DNA from: Parabacteroides gordonii MS-1 = DSM 23371 | GTDB lineage: Bacteria; Bacteroidota; Bacteroidia; Bacteroidales; Tannerellaceae | Assembly: GCF_000969825.1 (NCBI RefSeq) | Contig: NZ_KQ033919.1 | Span: forward strand, 4,290,749 to 4,354,748 | Direction: 5' to 3' | DNA: 64,000 bases | Shown: piece after piece, positions 26,546 through 34,916 of the stretch | Layout: each line of letters begins with the position of its first letter | Numbering within the stretch: the first letter of the stretch is position 1 | Notes under the pieces: generated by a model | Told to the model about the DNA's origin: nothing | Seen by the model: only the letters and a program-made list of their open reading frames with translations | The model's database searches: none | Translations under genes and position numbers: made by a program

Positions 26546-26863
26546 TTATTTTTGCTGTGCGTCTTCTGAAGAAGCAAAGATAGAAGTTTTATCTACACGG
26601 ATACGAACGCCGTCTGAGATTTCTATCAGCATATAAGTGTCACCGATTTCTTTGATCTTACCATAGATACCGCCGGCTGTGATTACTTTGTCACCCGTTT
26701 TCAATGCTTCACGGGATTTCTGGATCTCTTTCTGCTTTTTCTGCTGCGGACGGATCATGAAGAAATAGAAAATCGCAACAATAACTACCATCATAAGGAT
26801 GCCTGACCACTGTGACTGGCCTCCGGCAGCCTGGAGTAAAATACTAACTAAGCTCATATTCAC
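26546..26863 (-). CDS. yajC: Preprotein translocase subunit YajC
   Basis: A 105-residue protein with one N-terminal membrane helix (GILMMVVIVAIFYFFMIRPQ) followed by the YajC core (QQKKQKEIQKSREALKTGDKVITAGGIYGKI). YajC associates with SecDF and the SecYEG translocon in the inner membrane. It starts a short operon with the ybbR-like gene and coaE. Confidence 0.95.
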   Translation of the reverse strand: MNMSLVSILLQAAGGQSQWSGILMMVVIVAIFYFFMIRPQQKKQKEIQKSREALKTGDKVITAGGIYGKIKEIGDTYMLIEISDGVRIRVDKTSIFASSEDAQQK

Positions 26864-26901
26864 TATATTCGTTTATAAATTTATACCTATTTGACTAGGT
26901 A

Positions 26902-26909
26902 CAAATGTA
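26902..26909 (-). promoter_or_regulatory. Promoter -7 box for yajC operon
   Basis: Minus strand TACATTTG, 38 bases before yajC. Lying just before the nusB stop, it allows transcription separate from nusB. Confidence 0.5.
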
Positions 26910-26919
26910 AGTATAATAA

Positions 26920-27846
26920 TTAATCTTTGAGCAATACCTTTTCTTTTTTTAACTCCGAAACAATAGAATCTAATATTCCATTAATGAAGTTACCGCTTTT
27001 AGGCGTGCTGTAGTATTTTGCCGTATCGATGTATTCGTTCAGTGTTACGTTGATGGGGATCGACGGGAAAGTCATGATTTCAGCCAGTGCTACCTGCATG
27101 ATGATCAAGTCCATATTGGCGATACGCTCCGTTTCCCAGTTTTTCATATGATTGTTGATGCGTTCGCGGTATTCGGCGCCTTTCAGTAAGGTCTGGCGGA
27201 ACAGTTTGATCGCAAACGAATGATCTTCCAAGTCTTTGAACATCGGCAACAATTCCTGCTTGCTTCCGTTCTTTTCCTCGAACTTCTTGATTGTCTTTAA
27301 TGTGAATGTTTCAACGATTTCGATATCGTCGTTCCAATAGATACTTTTATCTTCCAGGAAATCTTCGATAACTTCGTTGCCGCAGATCAGCTTTTTGAAT
27401 ACGCAACGCCAGAACTCTTTATCTGTTTCATAAGAATCGTTCTCGTTGTCCAGATATTCGTTGTACAGGTCTGAAGCCAGAATGATGTCGAGAACGCTCT
27501 TTACGAACTCTTCATCGTTCGCCCATGACAGACCTTGCTCAGCCACATATTTCTGAAGTGCCGCGTTTTCAGCCACCTGGGCGGCGAAACGGTTGTCTAT
27601 CAGACGAGTGTTCGGGTTTAACTCCGCATGAGTCGGCATGTACTTGTTCTTTTTGACGTCAAGTGTCCGTTTTTGTAGGTTGGTGACTTCGATAATTAGA
27701 AGAAGAAAATAATGATATAAATCATACGACTTCCGTAAGCTGAAAAGCAATTCATTTTCCGCTACTTTGAGGTCATTGTTTCCATTTTGATAGAATGAGT
27801 ATACTATCTGTAAAACTTTAATGCGGATTAAAATTCTGTTGATCAT
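26920..27846 (-). CDS. nusB: Transcription antitermination factor NusB (long form)
   Basis: A 308-residue protein, about twice the length of E. coli NusB. The C-terminal half (about 175-300) holds the NusB fold signatures, including MDLIIMQVALAEIMTFPSIPINVTLNEYIDTAKYYSTPKS in pieces. The N-terminal half starts with the family-like MINRILIRIKVLQIVYSFYQ and continues with charged helices. NusB with NusE binds boxA RNA for rRNA antitermination. The extended form is normal in this phylum. It has its own promoter. Confidence 0.9.
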   Translation of the reverse strand: MINRILIRIKVLQIVYSFYQNGNNDLKVAENELLFSLRKSYDLYHYFLLLIIEVTNLQKRTLDVKKNKYMPTHAELNPNTRLIDNRFAAQVAENAALQKYVAEQGLSWANDEEFVKSVLDIILASDLYNEYLDNENDSYETDKEFWRCVFKKLICGNEVIEDFLEDKSIYWNDDIEIVETFTLKTIKKFEEKNGSKQELLPMFKDLEDHSFAIKLFRQTLLKGAEYRERINNHMKNWETERIANMDLIIMQVALAEIMTFPSIPINVTLNEYIDTAKYYSTPKSGNFINGILDSIVSELKKEKVLLKD

Positions 27847-27881
27847 CGTTTGAAGGAACTACTTGTTATAAATTTAGGCTG

Positions 27882-27889
27882 CAAAGTTA
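27882..27889 (-). promoter_or_regulatory. Promoter -7 box for nusB
   Basis: Minus strand TAACTTTG, matching TAnnTTTG, 35 bases before the start. Confidence 0.5.
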
Positions 27890-28070
27890 GTCATTCTTTT
27901 GATAAAAGGGTTCGGGTTTACTTAATTTTATGTGCGTTAGTTGTTATTTTACACTTTGAAACGTAAAATCATACATTTTGATGAGTTAAAATAGTTGTTG
28001 TTTAAAAAAAAATGCACATATTTGAAGCAAGTTATGATAAACGGGTCGGTATTTAACAAAAGTTGGCTAT

Positions 28071-28433
28071 ATGGATGAGTCGGTGAAGAAAACACAGGTT
28101 GAAGGTGGCGATAAAGAGATTCTGTACTCTAAAGCTATAAAGGCAGGTAAACGAATATATTACCTGGATGTGAAGAAGAACTTAAAAGACGATTTGTTCC
28201 TGGCTGTAACCGAAAGTAAGAAGGTGCAGCCTAAAAACGGAACACAGGTATCTTTTGAGAAGCATAAAATTTTCCTTTATAAGGAGGATTTTGAAAAGTT
28301 TATGGAGGGAATGAATGATGTAATCAATTACATCAAACAGCATAACTCTGAAGATTTAAACGTAAAAGCCCCGGGTACGGAGACAAAGACAGACGATGGT
28401 TCGGATGAGATAAAGCTGAACATCGATTTTTAA
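28071..28433 (+). CDS. DUF3276 / PUR-alpha-like nucleic-acid-binding protein
   Basis: A 120-residue protein whose core (ILYSKAIKAGKRIYYLDVKKN, then DLFLAVTESKK and HKIFLYKEDFEKFMEGM) forms a PUR-type repeat. Members of this Bacteroidetes and Borrelia family bind single-stranded DNA or RNA, and Borrelia's EbfC-era PurA-like protein is the best-known relative. The acidic C-terminal tail (about 100-120) looks flexible. It is a single gene closed by its own terminator. Regulatory or RNA-binding function is inferred from the fold. Confidence 0.8.
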   Translation: MDESVKKTQVEGGDKEILYSKAIKAGKRIYYLDVKKNLKDDLFLAVTESKKVQPKNGTQVSFEKHKIFLYKEDFEKFMEGMNDVINYIKQHNSEDLNVKAPGTETKTDDGSDEIKLNIDF

Positions 28434-28448
28434 GAAGGGGTGAAAATA

Positions 28449-28494
28449 ATAACGAGCAGTTTTTCTTTAAAAGAACAAACTGCTCGTTATCTTT
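28449..28494 (+). terminator. Terminator of DUF3276 gene
   Basis: Perfect 14-bp stem ATAACGAGCAGTTT / AAACTGCTCGTTAT with a short T-run behind it, 15 bases past the stop. Confidence 0.8.
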
Positions 28495-28531
28495 TATAGG
28501 TATCCTTTTCGGTTGCCTATTTTACTGCGGT

Positions 28532-28702
28532 TTATGCAACCGGGTGAATTGCTTCGGTCGGACATGCATCTGCGCAAGTTCCGCAATCAGTACACATTTC
28601 AGGATCGATATGATAGATATCACCTTCTGAGATAGCTCCTACCGGACACTCGTCAATACAAGTACCGCAAGCAATACAATCTTCACTAATTAAATAAGCC
28701 AT
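28532..28702 (-). CDS. 2[4Fe-4S] ferredoxin, 56 residues
   Basis: A short gene encoding a clostridial-type ferredoxin with two complete CxxCxxCxxxCP motifs: CIACGTCIDECP at residues 9-20 and CTDCGTCADACP at 37-48, each followed by xxAI. It carries two low-potential 4Fe-4S clusters and serves as electron carrier in the anaerobic cytosol, for example for pyruvate:ferredoxin oxidoreductase. The ATG at 28702 is preceded by a good -7 box. It is monocistronic and divergent from porT. Confidence 0.95.
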   Translation of the reverse strand: MAYLISEDCIACGTCIDECPVGAISEGDIYHIDPEMCTDCGTCADACPTEAIHPVA

Positions 28703-28739
28703 TTTCTTAAACGTTTAAATTGATAACTATTAGTTGGTG

Positions 28740-28747
28740 CAAAAATA
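28740..28747 (-). promoter_or_regulatory. Promoter -7 box for ferredoxin gene
   Basis: Minus strand TATTTTTG, 37 bases before the ATG. Confidence 0.55.
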
Positions 28748-28813
28748 GAGTTTTATTTGTATTTCTGCAATAAGTTCCTATCTTTTTCGTTATAATTCAA
28801 AATTGATTGAGAG

Positions 28814-29515
28814 TTGAGACGTCTATTATTTCTATTATTGGTATGTAGCCTTGCCGTACCGGGTGTACTGGCGCAAAAAGAGAAGGTGAAGAATCAGCCG
28901 TATGCCGATTTGAAATGGCTCCATTTAGGATTCCATGTCGGACTGCATGCGCAGGATATGTTGTTGACAAATTCGGGTGTTACTACCGATGGCCAAATAT
29001 GGTTTGCCGAAATACCCAGTTACTCGCCGGGTTTCAGTGTCGGAGTGATCGGGGATATGTATCTGAATCCTTATTTTAACCTGCGTTTCATACCGACTGT
29101 CCATTTCGGGGATAAAAAGTTTATGTTTCGTGAACAGGAGACAGGGGAGGAGTTCACTACTTCCGTGCGCTCTACGATTCTCAGTTTTCCGTTGGATGTG
29201 AAATATTCCGCTCTCCGGTTAAACAACTACCGCCCTTACCTGATAGGCGGGATTTACGGAGCTATGGATCTCGGACGTAAAAAGGGAATGCCTGTTCTGC
29301 TTAAAGGGGCTGATTTCGGAGTGGAGTTCGGTATCGGATGCGATATCTACCTGCCGTTCTTTAAACTGTGTCCGGAGCTGAAATTCTGTTTCGGCCTGGT
29401 AGACCTGTTGCAGAAAGACCGCAGCGACCTGACGGATAAAGAATTGATCAAATATCCGAATGCATTATCGAAAGCTACTTCCCGTATGGTCGTGCTGACG
29501 TTTAATTTCGAATAA
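28814..29515 (+). CDS. porT: PorT-family outer-membrane protein of the type IX secretion system
   Basis: A 233-residue protein with signal peptide (RLLFLLLVCSLAVPGVLAQ) and a beta-barrel pattern of alternating aromatic strands, ending in the C-terminal phenylalanine-containing strand MVVLTFNFE. This fits PorT/SprT, an outer-membrane component needed for T9SS export. The start is a TTG: a stop codon lies two codons upstream and the signal peptide begins at once, so no ATG is available. Its stop region overlaps the convergent cdsA by 14 bp. T9SS cargo-like proteins elsewhere in the window (19604-24301, 63347 onward) fit. Confidence 0.75.
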   Translation: MRRLLFLLLVCSLAVPGVLAQKEKVKNQPYADLKWLHLGFHVGLHAQDMLLTNSGVTTDGQIWFAEIPSYSPGFSVGVIGDMYLNPYFNLRFIPTVHFGDKKFMFREQETGEEFTTSVRSTILSFPLDVKYSALRLNNYRPYLIGGIYGAMDLGRKKGMPVLLKGADFGVEFGIGCDIYLPFFKLCPELKFCFGLVDLLQKDRSDLTDKELIKYPNALSKATSRMVVLTFNFE

Positions 29516-30335
29516 AGAGTTCTATATAGATATAGGCGGCAGGAGCTGCCAGCATCAGGCTGTCGAAGCGGTCGAGCATACCACCGTGACCGGGAAGAAG
29601 ATGGCCGGAGTCTTTTACGCCTAATGTACGTTTCAATAAAGACTCAACCAGATCGCCCCAAGTTCCGAACACGACTACTGTTGCCGATAATCCCAACCAG
29701 TTATACCAGCTGATTTCGGGTGCATACCAAGCCAATGCCTGCGAGGCGCCTAAGGCAACTGCCAGTCCGCCGAAGAATCCTTCCCATGACTTCTTGGGCG
29801 ATATGCGTTCGAATAATCTTCTTTTGCCGATCATGGAACCAACCAGATAAGCGCCTGTGTCATTCAACCAGATGAAAATGAAAATAGCCATAATGAATAG
29901 CGGCGAATAGGCGATCGTTCCCGGAGTGTCGGGAATGGCGGCAATGAAGTTCAGCATCGAGAATGTTCCAGCACAGTACGCCTGGGCGAAAAAAGTAAAA
30001 GCCCAGTCGTTGATCGGATTCGGAGCTTTGTAATATAGTTCGGCAACTAACGTATATATAAGGAATAGCAAATAGGGGAGAAAGATCATTCCATCTGTCA
30101 GTTGATTGGTATAAGCAAATGTGGCAGCAAACAGGTAGGCTCCTCCCAGCGAACTGATAAATCGTTTGATGGAAGCGTCTTCATAATGTTTTACAAGACC
30201 GCAAAACTCCCATACCGTCAATCCGGTGATCAAACTGAATATAACAAGGAAAGATATCGGGTGGTAGCAGATCGCTCCGACCAGAACTGCAACGAAGATT
30301 ATACCGGTAAGTGCTCGTATTATCAGATTTTTCAA
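29502..30335 (-). CDS. cdsA: Phosphatidate cytidylyltransferase
   Basis: A 277-residue polytopic membrane enzyme making CDP-diacylglycerol from CTP and phosphatidic acid, the branch point to all phospholipids. The CDS signature is clear near the C-terminus: SLLKRTLGVKDSGHLLPGHGG then DRFDS. The cytosolic loop SPKKSWEGFFGG is also present. It follows ftsH in the same direction but behind a hairpin and with its own -7 box. Confidence 0.95.
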   Translation of the reverse strand: MKNLIIRALTGIIFVAVLVGAICYHPISFLVIFSLITGLTVWEFCGLVKHYEDASIKRFISSLGGAYLFAATFAYTNQLTDGMIFLPYLLFLIYTLVAELYYKAPNPINDWAFTFFAQAYCAGTFSMLNFIAAIPDTPGTIAYSPLFIMAIFIFIWLNDTGAYLVGSMIGKRRLFERISPKKSWEGFFGGLAVALGASQALAWYAPEISWYNWLGLSATVVVFGTWGDLVESLLKRTLGVKDSGHLLPGHGGMLDRFDSLMLAAPAAYIYIELFIRN

Positions 30336-30375
30336 AGCCGTATTGTTTAGTTCGTTTGTTGATTTATTTTTCGTG

Positions 30376-30383
30376 CAAAGATA
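30376..30383 (-). promoter_or_regulatory. Promoter -7 box for cdsA
   Basis: Minus strand TATCTTTG, a full match, 40 bases before the cdsA start. Confidence 0.55.
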
Positions 30384-30408
30384 AAGAATAAATCCAAATA
30401 TAAACAGG

Positions 30409-30448
30409 GAGGCCGGATAGTATCTTCAATAAAGAACTATCCGGCCTC
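30409..30448 (-). terminator. Hairpin downstream of ftsH
   Basis: Perfect 12-bp stem GAGGCCGGATAG / CTATCCGGCCTC, 25 bases past the ftsH stop. Only a broken T-tract follows on the minus strand. Confidence 0.7.
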
Positions 30449-30473
30449 ATTTTATTTTTCAGAGACGAATGGG

Positions 30474-32507
30474 TCAGGCAATTTTATCTGCCGTATTGTC
30501 ACCTGCAGGTGAAACCTGGGTGTCATTTTCGTTGGCAGCAGCCTGTTCCTGTTTGCTGTTATTTGCTTTTTCCTGTAACTCCAGAATTTCCTGCGAACGG
30601 GAAACCCAGGCACGTTTACCGAAGATATGTTCTACATCTTCTGTGTAGATCACTTCCCGTTCAAGTAAGACCTGTGCCAATGCGTGATGTCCTTCCTTGT
30701 TTTCAAACAGGATTTTCTTGGCACGTTCATACTGTTCGCTGATGATCTTTTGTACTTCCTGGTCGATCATGCGGGATGTTTCCTCGCTGTACGGTTTGGT
30801 GAATCCCCAGTCCTGACCGGTTGAATCGTAATAATTCAGGTTAGGCAGTTTTTCGCTCATACCGAAGTAAACGACCATTGCATAAGCTTGCTTGGTTACA
30901 CGTTCCAGGTCGTTGGATGCTCCGGTTGTTATTTTGCCGAGGAAAAATTCGTCTGCCGCACGTCCGCCTAAAGTTGCGCACATTTCATCCAGCATCTGTT
31001 CGCGGGTGGTGATCTGACGTTCTTCCGGCATATACCAGGCAGCTCCCAGCGCTTTACCTCTGGGGACGATGGTTACTTTTACCAACGGATTGGCATGTTC
31101 GAGGAACCAGCTTAATGTAGCATGGCCGGCTTCGTGGAAAGCAATGCTCTTTCGTTCATCCGCCGTCGTTATCATAGAGCGTTTTTCCAAACCGCCGACG
31201 ATACGGTCGATAGCGTTCATGAAGTCCTCTTTTTGAACGAACTTCTTATCGCTACGGGCGGCGATCAATGCAGCTTCATTACACACATTGGCAATGTCGG
31301 CACCGGAGAATCCCGGAGTCTGACGGGCCATGAATTCCGCATCCACGCTCTCGTCTATCTTGATCGGGCGTAAATGTACGCCGAATATTTCCTTACGCTC
31401 GTTCAGGTCGGGCAATTCCACGCTGATCTGACGGTCGAAACGTCCGGCACGAAGTAAGGCCTTATCCAGAATATCGGCACGGTTGGTTGCAGCCAAGATG
31501 ATTACTCCACTGTTGGAACCGAAGCCGTCCATTTCTGTCAGCAACTGGTTCAATGTGTTTTCGCGTTCATCATTACTGTTCATATTGGCATTTTTGCCAC
31601 GGGCGCGGCCAACAGCATCGATCTCGTCGATAAATACGATACACGGAGATTTCTCTTTTGCCTGGCGGAATAGGTCACGAACACGTGATGCACCCACACC
31701 GACAAACATCTCAACGAAGTCGGAACCTGAAAGGGAGAAGAACGGAACATCCGCTTCGCCTGCTACCGCTTTGGCCAGCAATGTCTTACCTGTTCCCGGA
31801 GGGCCTACCAATAAGGCGCCCTTAGGTATTTTACCTCCCAGTTCCGTATATCTTTCCGGGCTCTTAAGGAAGGAAACGATTTCTTCCACCTCTTGCTTGG
31901 CTTCCGACAATCCTGCCACATCCTTAAATGTTACTTTCCGGTCATTATCTTTGTCGAATAGTTGTGCTTTAGCCTTACCGACGCTGAAAACGCCACCCGG
32001 GCCACCTCCAGCACCTCCTGACATTCTTCTCATCAGGAAAATCCATACAACGATGATCAGGATGATGGGGCCGAATGAAACCAGGAAGTTCCATATGGCA
32101 TCGTCTCCCTCTTCAAAGCGCACCTGGGTGTCGATATGGTTATCGGTAACCGCTTTATCGTAGAAATCGGAAAATTTGTCTGCCGACGGTATTTTTACGT
32201 ACACCTTCGGGTTTGTTCCCAAAGCGGCACTGTCACTTTTAAATACTAATCCTTTTTGACCGCTTTTAACGCTGGCTTCAACCAGGTTTTTCTTGTTGTA
32301 GACAACCATTTTGTCGAATACATTTTCCTGTGCCAGCTTCTGGAATTCAGTCCATCCCAGTTCTTTTGACGCCGAAGAGTCGTTAGTCAGATACAAAGCA
32401 ATAAGCATCATGAAAATTAGCCCATACATCCAATACAGGTTGAACCGGAACATCTTAGGCTTATTGTTCTTCGGTGCTTTGTTGAACATGTCGTTTTTAT
32501 TTTCCAT
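30474..32507 (-). CDS. ftsH: ATP-dependent zinc metalloprotease FtsH
   Basis: A 677-residue membrane AAA+ protease. It has two N-terminal membrane helices flanking a periplasmic domain, then a GGAGGGPGG-rich linker. The Walker A motif GPPGTGKT, Walker [12 protein letters not shown] and second region of homology ([16 protein letters not shown]) follow. The zinc site HEAGH comes next. The C-terminal tail is Gln/Ala/Asn-rich. It removes misassembled membrane proteins and short-lived regulators. It lies 29 bp after rsfS and is likely cotranscribed with it. Confidence 0.97.
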   Translation of the reverse strand: MENKNDMFNKAPKNNKPKMFRFNLYWMYGLIFMMLIALYLTNDSSASKELGWTEFQKLAQENVFDKMVVYNKKNLVEASVKSGQKGLVFKSDSAALGTNPKVYVKIPSADKFSDFYDKAVTDNHIDTQVRFEEGDDAIWNFLVSFGPIILIIVVWIFLMRRMSGGAGGGPGGVFSVGKAKAQLFDKDNDRKVTFKDVAGLSEAKQEVEEIVSFLKSPERYTELGGKIPKGALLVGPPGTGKTLLAKAVAGEADVPFFSLSGSDFVEMFVGVGASRVRDLFRQAKEKSPCIVFIDEIDAVGRARGKNANMNSNDERENTLNQLLTEMDGFGSNSGVIILAATNRADILDKALLRAGRFDRQISVELPDLNERKEIFGVHLRPIKIDESVDAEFMARQTPGFSGADIANVCNEAALIAARSDKKFVQKEDFMNAIDRIVGGLEKRSMITTADERKSIAFHEAGHATLSWFLEHANPLVKVTIVPRGKALGAAWYMPEERQITTREQMLDEMCATLGGRAADEFFLGKITTGASNDLERVTKQAYAMVVYFGMSEKLPNLNYYDSTGQDWGFTKPYSEETSRMIDQEVQKIISEQYERAKKILFENKEGHHALAQVLLEREVIYTEDVEHIFGKRAWVSRSQEILELQEKANNSKQEQAAANENDTQVSPAGDNTADKIA

Positions 32508-32536
32508 ACTTTGAATTCGATAATATTAATCCGGCC

Positions 32537-32896
32537 TTAGTCGAGATCCGGAATCTGGGTGACTTTAGCGTCAGACCATAGATTATCCAGATTGTAGAAC
32601 TCACGTTGTTCCGGGGTAAATATATGTACAAGAACCGTGCCATAATCCATACCTATCCACAAGGAACTTTGATTGCCGTCGATAGACAGTGGTTTTTCAC
32701 CTGCATTTCTACGCGCAAAATCCCATACAGAATCAGACAGGGCTGATACCTGGGTGGGAGTATTTCCTTCGCAGATTACCATGTACTGGCATACTGCCCC
32801 TGATAACTGGGTTAAATCTACGGTTACAATATTTTTGCCTTTTTTTTCTTGTAGACCTTCTACAATTGTTTTTACTAATTCTTTTGTTTGATCCAT
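32537..32896 (-). CDS. rsfS: Ribosomal silencing factor RsfS
   Basis: A 119-residue protein of the RsfS/Iojap family. It has the characteristic C-terminal block SSLWIGMDYGTVLVHIFTPEQREFYNLDNLW, seen here in pieces. It binds L14 on the large subunit and blocks subunit joining when nutrients are short. Length is typical. It leads into ftsH. Confidence 0.93.
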   Translation of the reverse strand: MDQTKELVKTIVEGLQEKKGKNIVTVDLTQLSGAVCQYMVICEGNTPTQVSALSDSVWDFARRNAGEKPLSIDGNQSSLWIGMDYGTVLVHIFTPEQREFYNLDNLWSDAKVTQIPDLD

Positions 32897-32927
32897 CTAT
32901 TTTTTATTGAATAATATTTCGAAGTTG

Positions 32928-32935
32928 CAAATATA
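32928..32935 (-). promoter_or_regulatory. Promoter -7 box for rsfS-ftsH
   Basis: Minus strand TATATTTG, 31 bases before rsfS. Confidence 0.5.
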
Positions 32936-33049
32936 CTTCTTATATTTATTATTACATGCTTTCTCTATTTAATATATGTATAAACCCTGTATTTTCAAAA
33001 CAGGGAAAAGATGAAAATGTTTATTTTGACAAAATTTTTTCGCAGAATA

Positions 33050-33080
33050 TTTGCAGATATAAAAAATGTCTGTATCTTTG
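33050..33080 (+). promoter_or_regulatory. Complete Bacteroidetes promoter of tRNA-Gln
   Basis: TTTG at 33050-33053, a 19-base spacer, then TATCTTTG at 33073-33080. This is the best full match to the -33/-7 consensus in the window; the tRNA begins 41 bases after the -7 box. Confidence 0.85.
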
Positions 33081-33121
33081 CACCCGTAATCGAGAAACAT
33101 ACTACTCGAGACAACAAAAAC

Positions 33122-33192
33122 TGTTCTATGGTGTAATGGTAACACGTCAGATTCTGGTCCTGAAATTCCAGGTTCGAGCCCTGGTAGAACAA
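33122..33192 (+). tRNA. tRNA-Gln (anticodon CTG)
   Basis: Cloverleaf by eye: acceptor TGTTCTA/TAGAACA with discriminator A, D-stem GTGT/ACAC, anticodon loop TTCTGGT (anticodon CTG, reading CAG), and T-arm CCAGG/CCTGG with loop TTCGAGC. The top pair next to the anticodon loop is an A-C mismatch. The CCA end is not encoded. Confidence 0.93.
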
Positions 33193-33195
33193 CAT

Positions 33196-33231
33196 AAAAA
33201 AGGTTTGAAATTTATTTTCAAACCTTTTTTT
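33196..33231. terminator. Bidirectional terminator after tRNA-Gln
   Basis: AAAAAAGGTTTGAAA pairs with TTTCAAACCTTTTTT. It also serves the convergent gene ending at 33239. Confidence 0.88.
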
Positions 33232-33238
33232 ATTTCCT

Positions 33239-34189
33239 TCATATCCTTCCCTTTTTTCCCCATCTGAATCCGATACTGTCGAGCAGTTGAATGCGGTCAT
33301 TGTTCAATTTTCCTTTTCTTTTCAGATAGGCCATCCTCATCCACCAGGAATAAAGGGCTTTTTCCTTTTCCTCGCGGGCTGTGACGGAAGGGTATCGCTT
33401 GTTCGTGGCGATAAAATCACAAAACTCGGTATATCTTCCAATCCATATCCGGTTCAGCTGTTCTTCCGAGCGGCCATTGCTTGTTGCGCTGATTTCCCAT
33501 TCAAAACCTATGTCTGTGAGTTTTTTGATCTGCGCGGAAGTCAGTTTGCCTGAAGGGTCTGTTCCATATCTGTAAGCCCTCATTTTGCTGCACCATTTAG
33601 CCAGCCTGGTTTCTTCTGAGTTGGTGGCATGGGCCGGCCATCTTCCGTAGTGTGCGTGGTATTTTTTTACCAGGGCAAACGATTCATTCCAGCTTCTTTT
33701 CTTCCTGTTTTTCTGCCATGTAAATCCGATTGCATCTAACATCATGATACGTTCTTGGCTCAAACGTCCCTGCAATATGCCGTTTCTTACGCTTTTCTGA
33801 GTGGTACACCAATTGTATAGCCGGGTTTCTTCCGGGTTAGATTCATTGGGTACCGGCCAACGTTTTTCGTTGGTCACAAAATCTTTAAGTTTATAATAAT
33901 TACCTTCCCATTGATCGATGCTTTTTTGCAACTTGGCAGCATCGATCTTGTCGATTAACCGGATTACTTTTTCAGGTAATCTTTCAGGATGATGGTTTCG
34001 GACGTATCTGACCCGAACGACCCATTGCCCCAATTCTAATTCTTTTTCGTCTTTAGCCGTAGGAGAAGGCCATCTTTCGTGTTTCTTAAAGAAAGCAATC
34101 GTAGAGCGATATTTAATATCTCTTTTTATGCGGATCTTGCTAGGTTTACGTGCTTTACTTTTTTTCTTTGTCCTATTTCTTTGTTCCAT
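33239..34189 (-). CDS. Protein of four helicase-associated (HA) repeats, no helicase
   Basis: A 316-residue basic protein. After a Lys/Arg-rich start (RTKKKSKARKPSKIRIKR), four repeats of about 65-70 residues follow. Each has the pattern F/Y-x-x-x-x-R-W/Y-P then a pair of Glu, a short W-containing helix, G-K/R-L and I-x-x-L-D-x-I-G-F-x-W (for example IMMLDAIGFTW, IQLLDSIGFRW). Such repeats normally follow DEAD-type helicase domains and are thought to bind nucleic acid. Here the whole protein consists of them. Cytosolic; function unknown. It has its own -7 box and no operon partner. Confidence 0.75.
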   Translation of the reverse strand: MEQRNRTKKKSKARKPSKIRIKRDIKYRSTIAFFKKHERWPSPTAKDEKELELGQWVVRVRYVRNHHPERLPEKVIRLIDKIDAAKLQKSIDQWEGNYYKLKDFVTNEKRWPVPNESNPEETRLYNWCTTQKSVRNGILQGRLSQERIMMLDAIGFTWQKNRKKRSWNESFALVKKYHAHYGRWPAHATNSEETRLAKWCSKMRAYRYGTDPSGKLTSAQIKKLTDIGFEWEISATSNGRSEEQLNRIWIGRYTEFCDFIATNKRYPSVTAREEKEKALYSWWMRMAYLKRKGKLNNDRIQLLDSIGFRWGKKGRI

Positions 34190-34248
34190 CTAACCTTGCT
34201 TTATTCGATTTTTGGATATTAATAATCTTGGATACTATAATCAGTTTC

Positions 34249-34256
34249 CAAAGATA
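34249..34256 (-). promoter_or_regulatory. Promoter -7 box for HA-repeat gene
   Basis: Minus strand TATCTTTG, 59 bases before the start. Confidence 0.45.
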
Positions 34257-34850
34257 TTCAAATATTTGATTTTTAGAGATATATACTTCGTGTTATTTTG
34301 TTATTTTGACAAAATGATATTTTTGCAGGTTTGTATGTGCTCTGTACGATTCTGTGTCGTGCTCGTATCTAAATATTTGATTGTACGGAAGTTCTGAAAT
34401 GTCTTAATGATGTGGTTTCTCTGATATTTGTGTATAATGGTTGATATATGGGTTATGGATGATTAATTTGTTTTGTATTTTATTTAATAGGTGTGATTGT
34501 GGTATATTAAAAGGGAGTGGGTTTTGCTCTGCTCTGGAGAAGAAATATGCTGTTTAGCATAGGTTTTGAAGCGTAAAAGTATACTTTCTGATTTTTATTT
34601 ATAATCTTTTAACATGAAATTCGACTTAACTAGAACCATATCTCGTTTAAAAGGAATTTTTTTTTCGTTTAAAACGAGTTGTAATTTCTTTTAAACGGAT
34701 TTTAAAATGGACTGTTGATGGCTTATCTGTTAATATATGTATATATAATTTCTTTGGAAGGAGTGGTTTGTGCGCGTGTCGTGTTTTTGAAATAGGTTTA
34801 TTTGTAGCATATTGATTGATTTGAATAGTGTCTTGGTAGCAATGTGTAAT

Positions 34851-34900
34851 ATAAAGCATCCGCAAAATCTCAGATCATGAGATATTTGCGGATGCTTTAT
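34851..34900 (-). terminator. Terminator of guaB
   Basis: Long stem ATAAAGCATCCGCAAA / TTTGCGGATGCTTTAT continued by TCTCA/TGAGA, 16 bases past the guaB stop, with T-rich sequence on the minus strand beyond it. Confidence 0.85.
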
Positions 34901-34916
34901 TAAATATCAACTATAA

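Larger units (their letters stand above)
34190..34916. other. AT-rich intergenic region without a supported gene
   Basis: 727 bp of low GC. A -7 box (TATCTTTG on the minus strand, 34249-34256) serves the HA-repeat gene. A cluster of TTTAAA-containing pieces (34646-34706: CTCGTTTAAAA, CGTTTAAAACGAG, CTTTTAAACG, ATTTTAAAAT) could pair in several ways. Frames open at 34212-34397 and 34647-34865 show no protein-like composition. The right edge holds the guaB terminator. Confidence 0.6.

Noticed and set aside
34212-34865. Two small open frames in the AT-rich gap
   Set aside because: No start signals, and composition follows base bias only.
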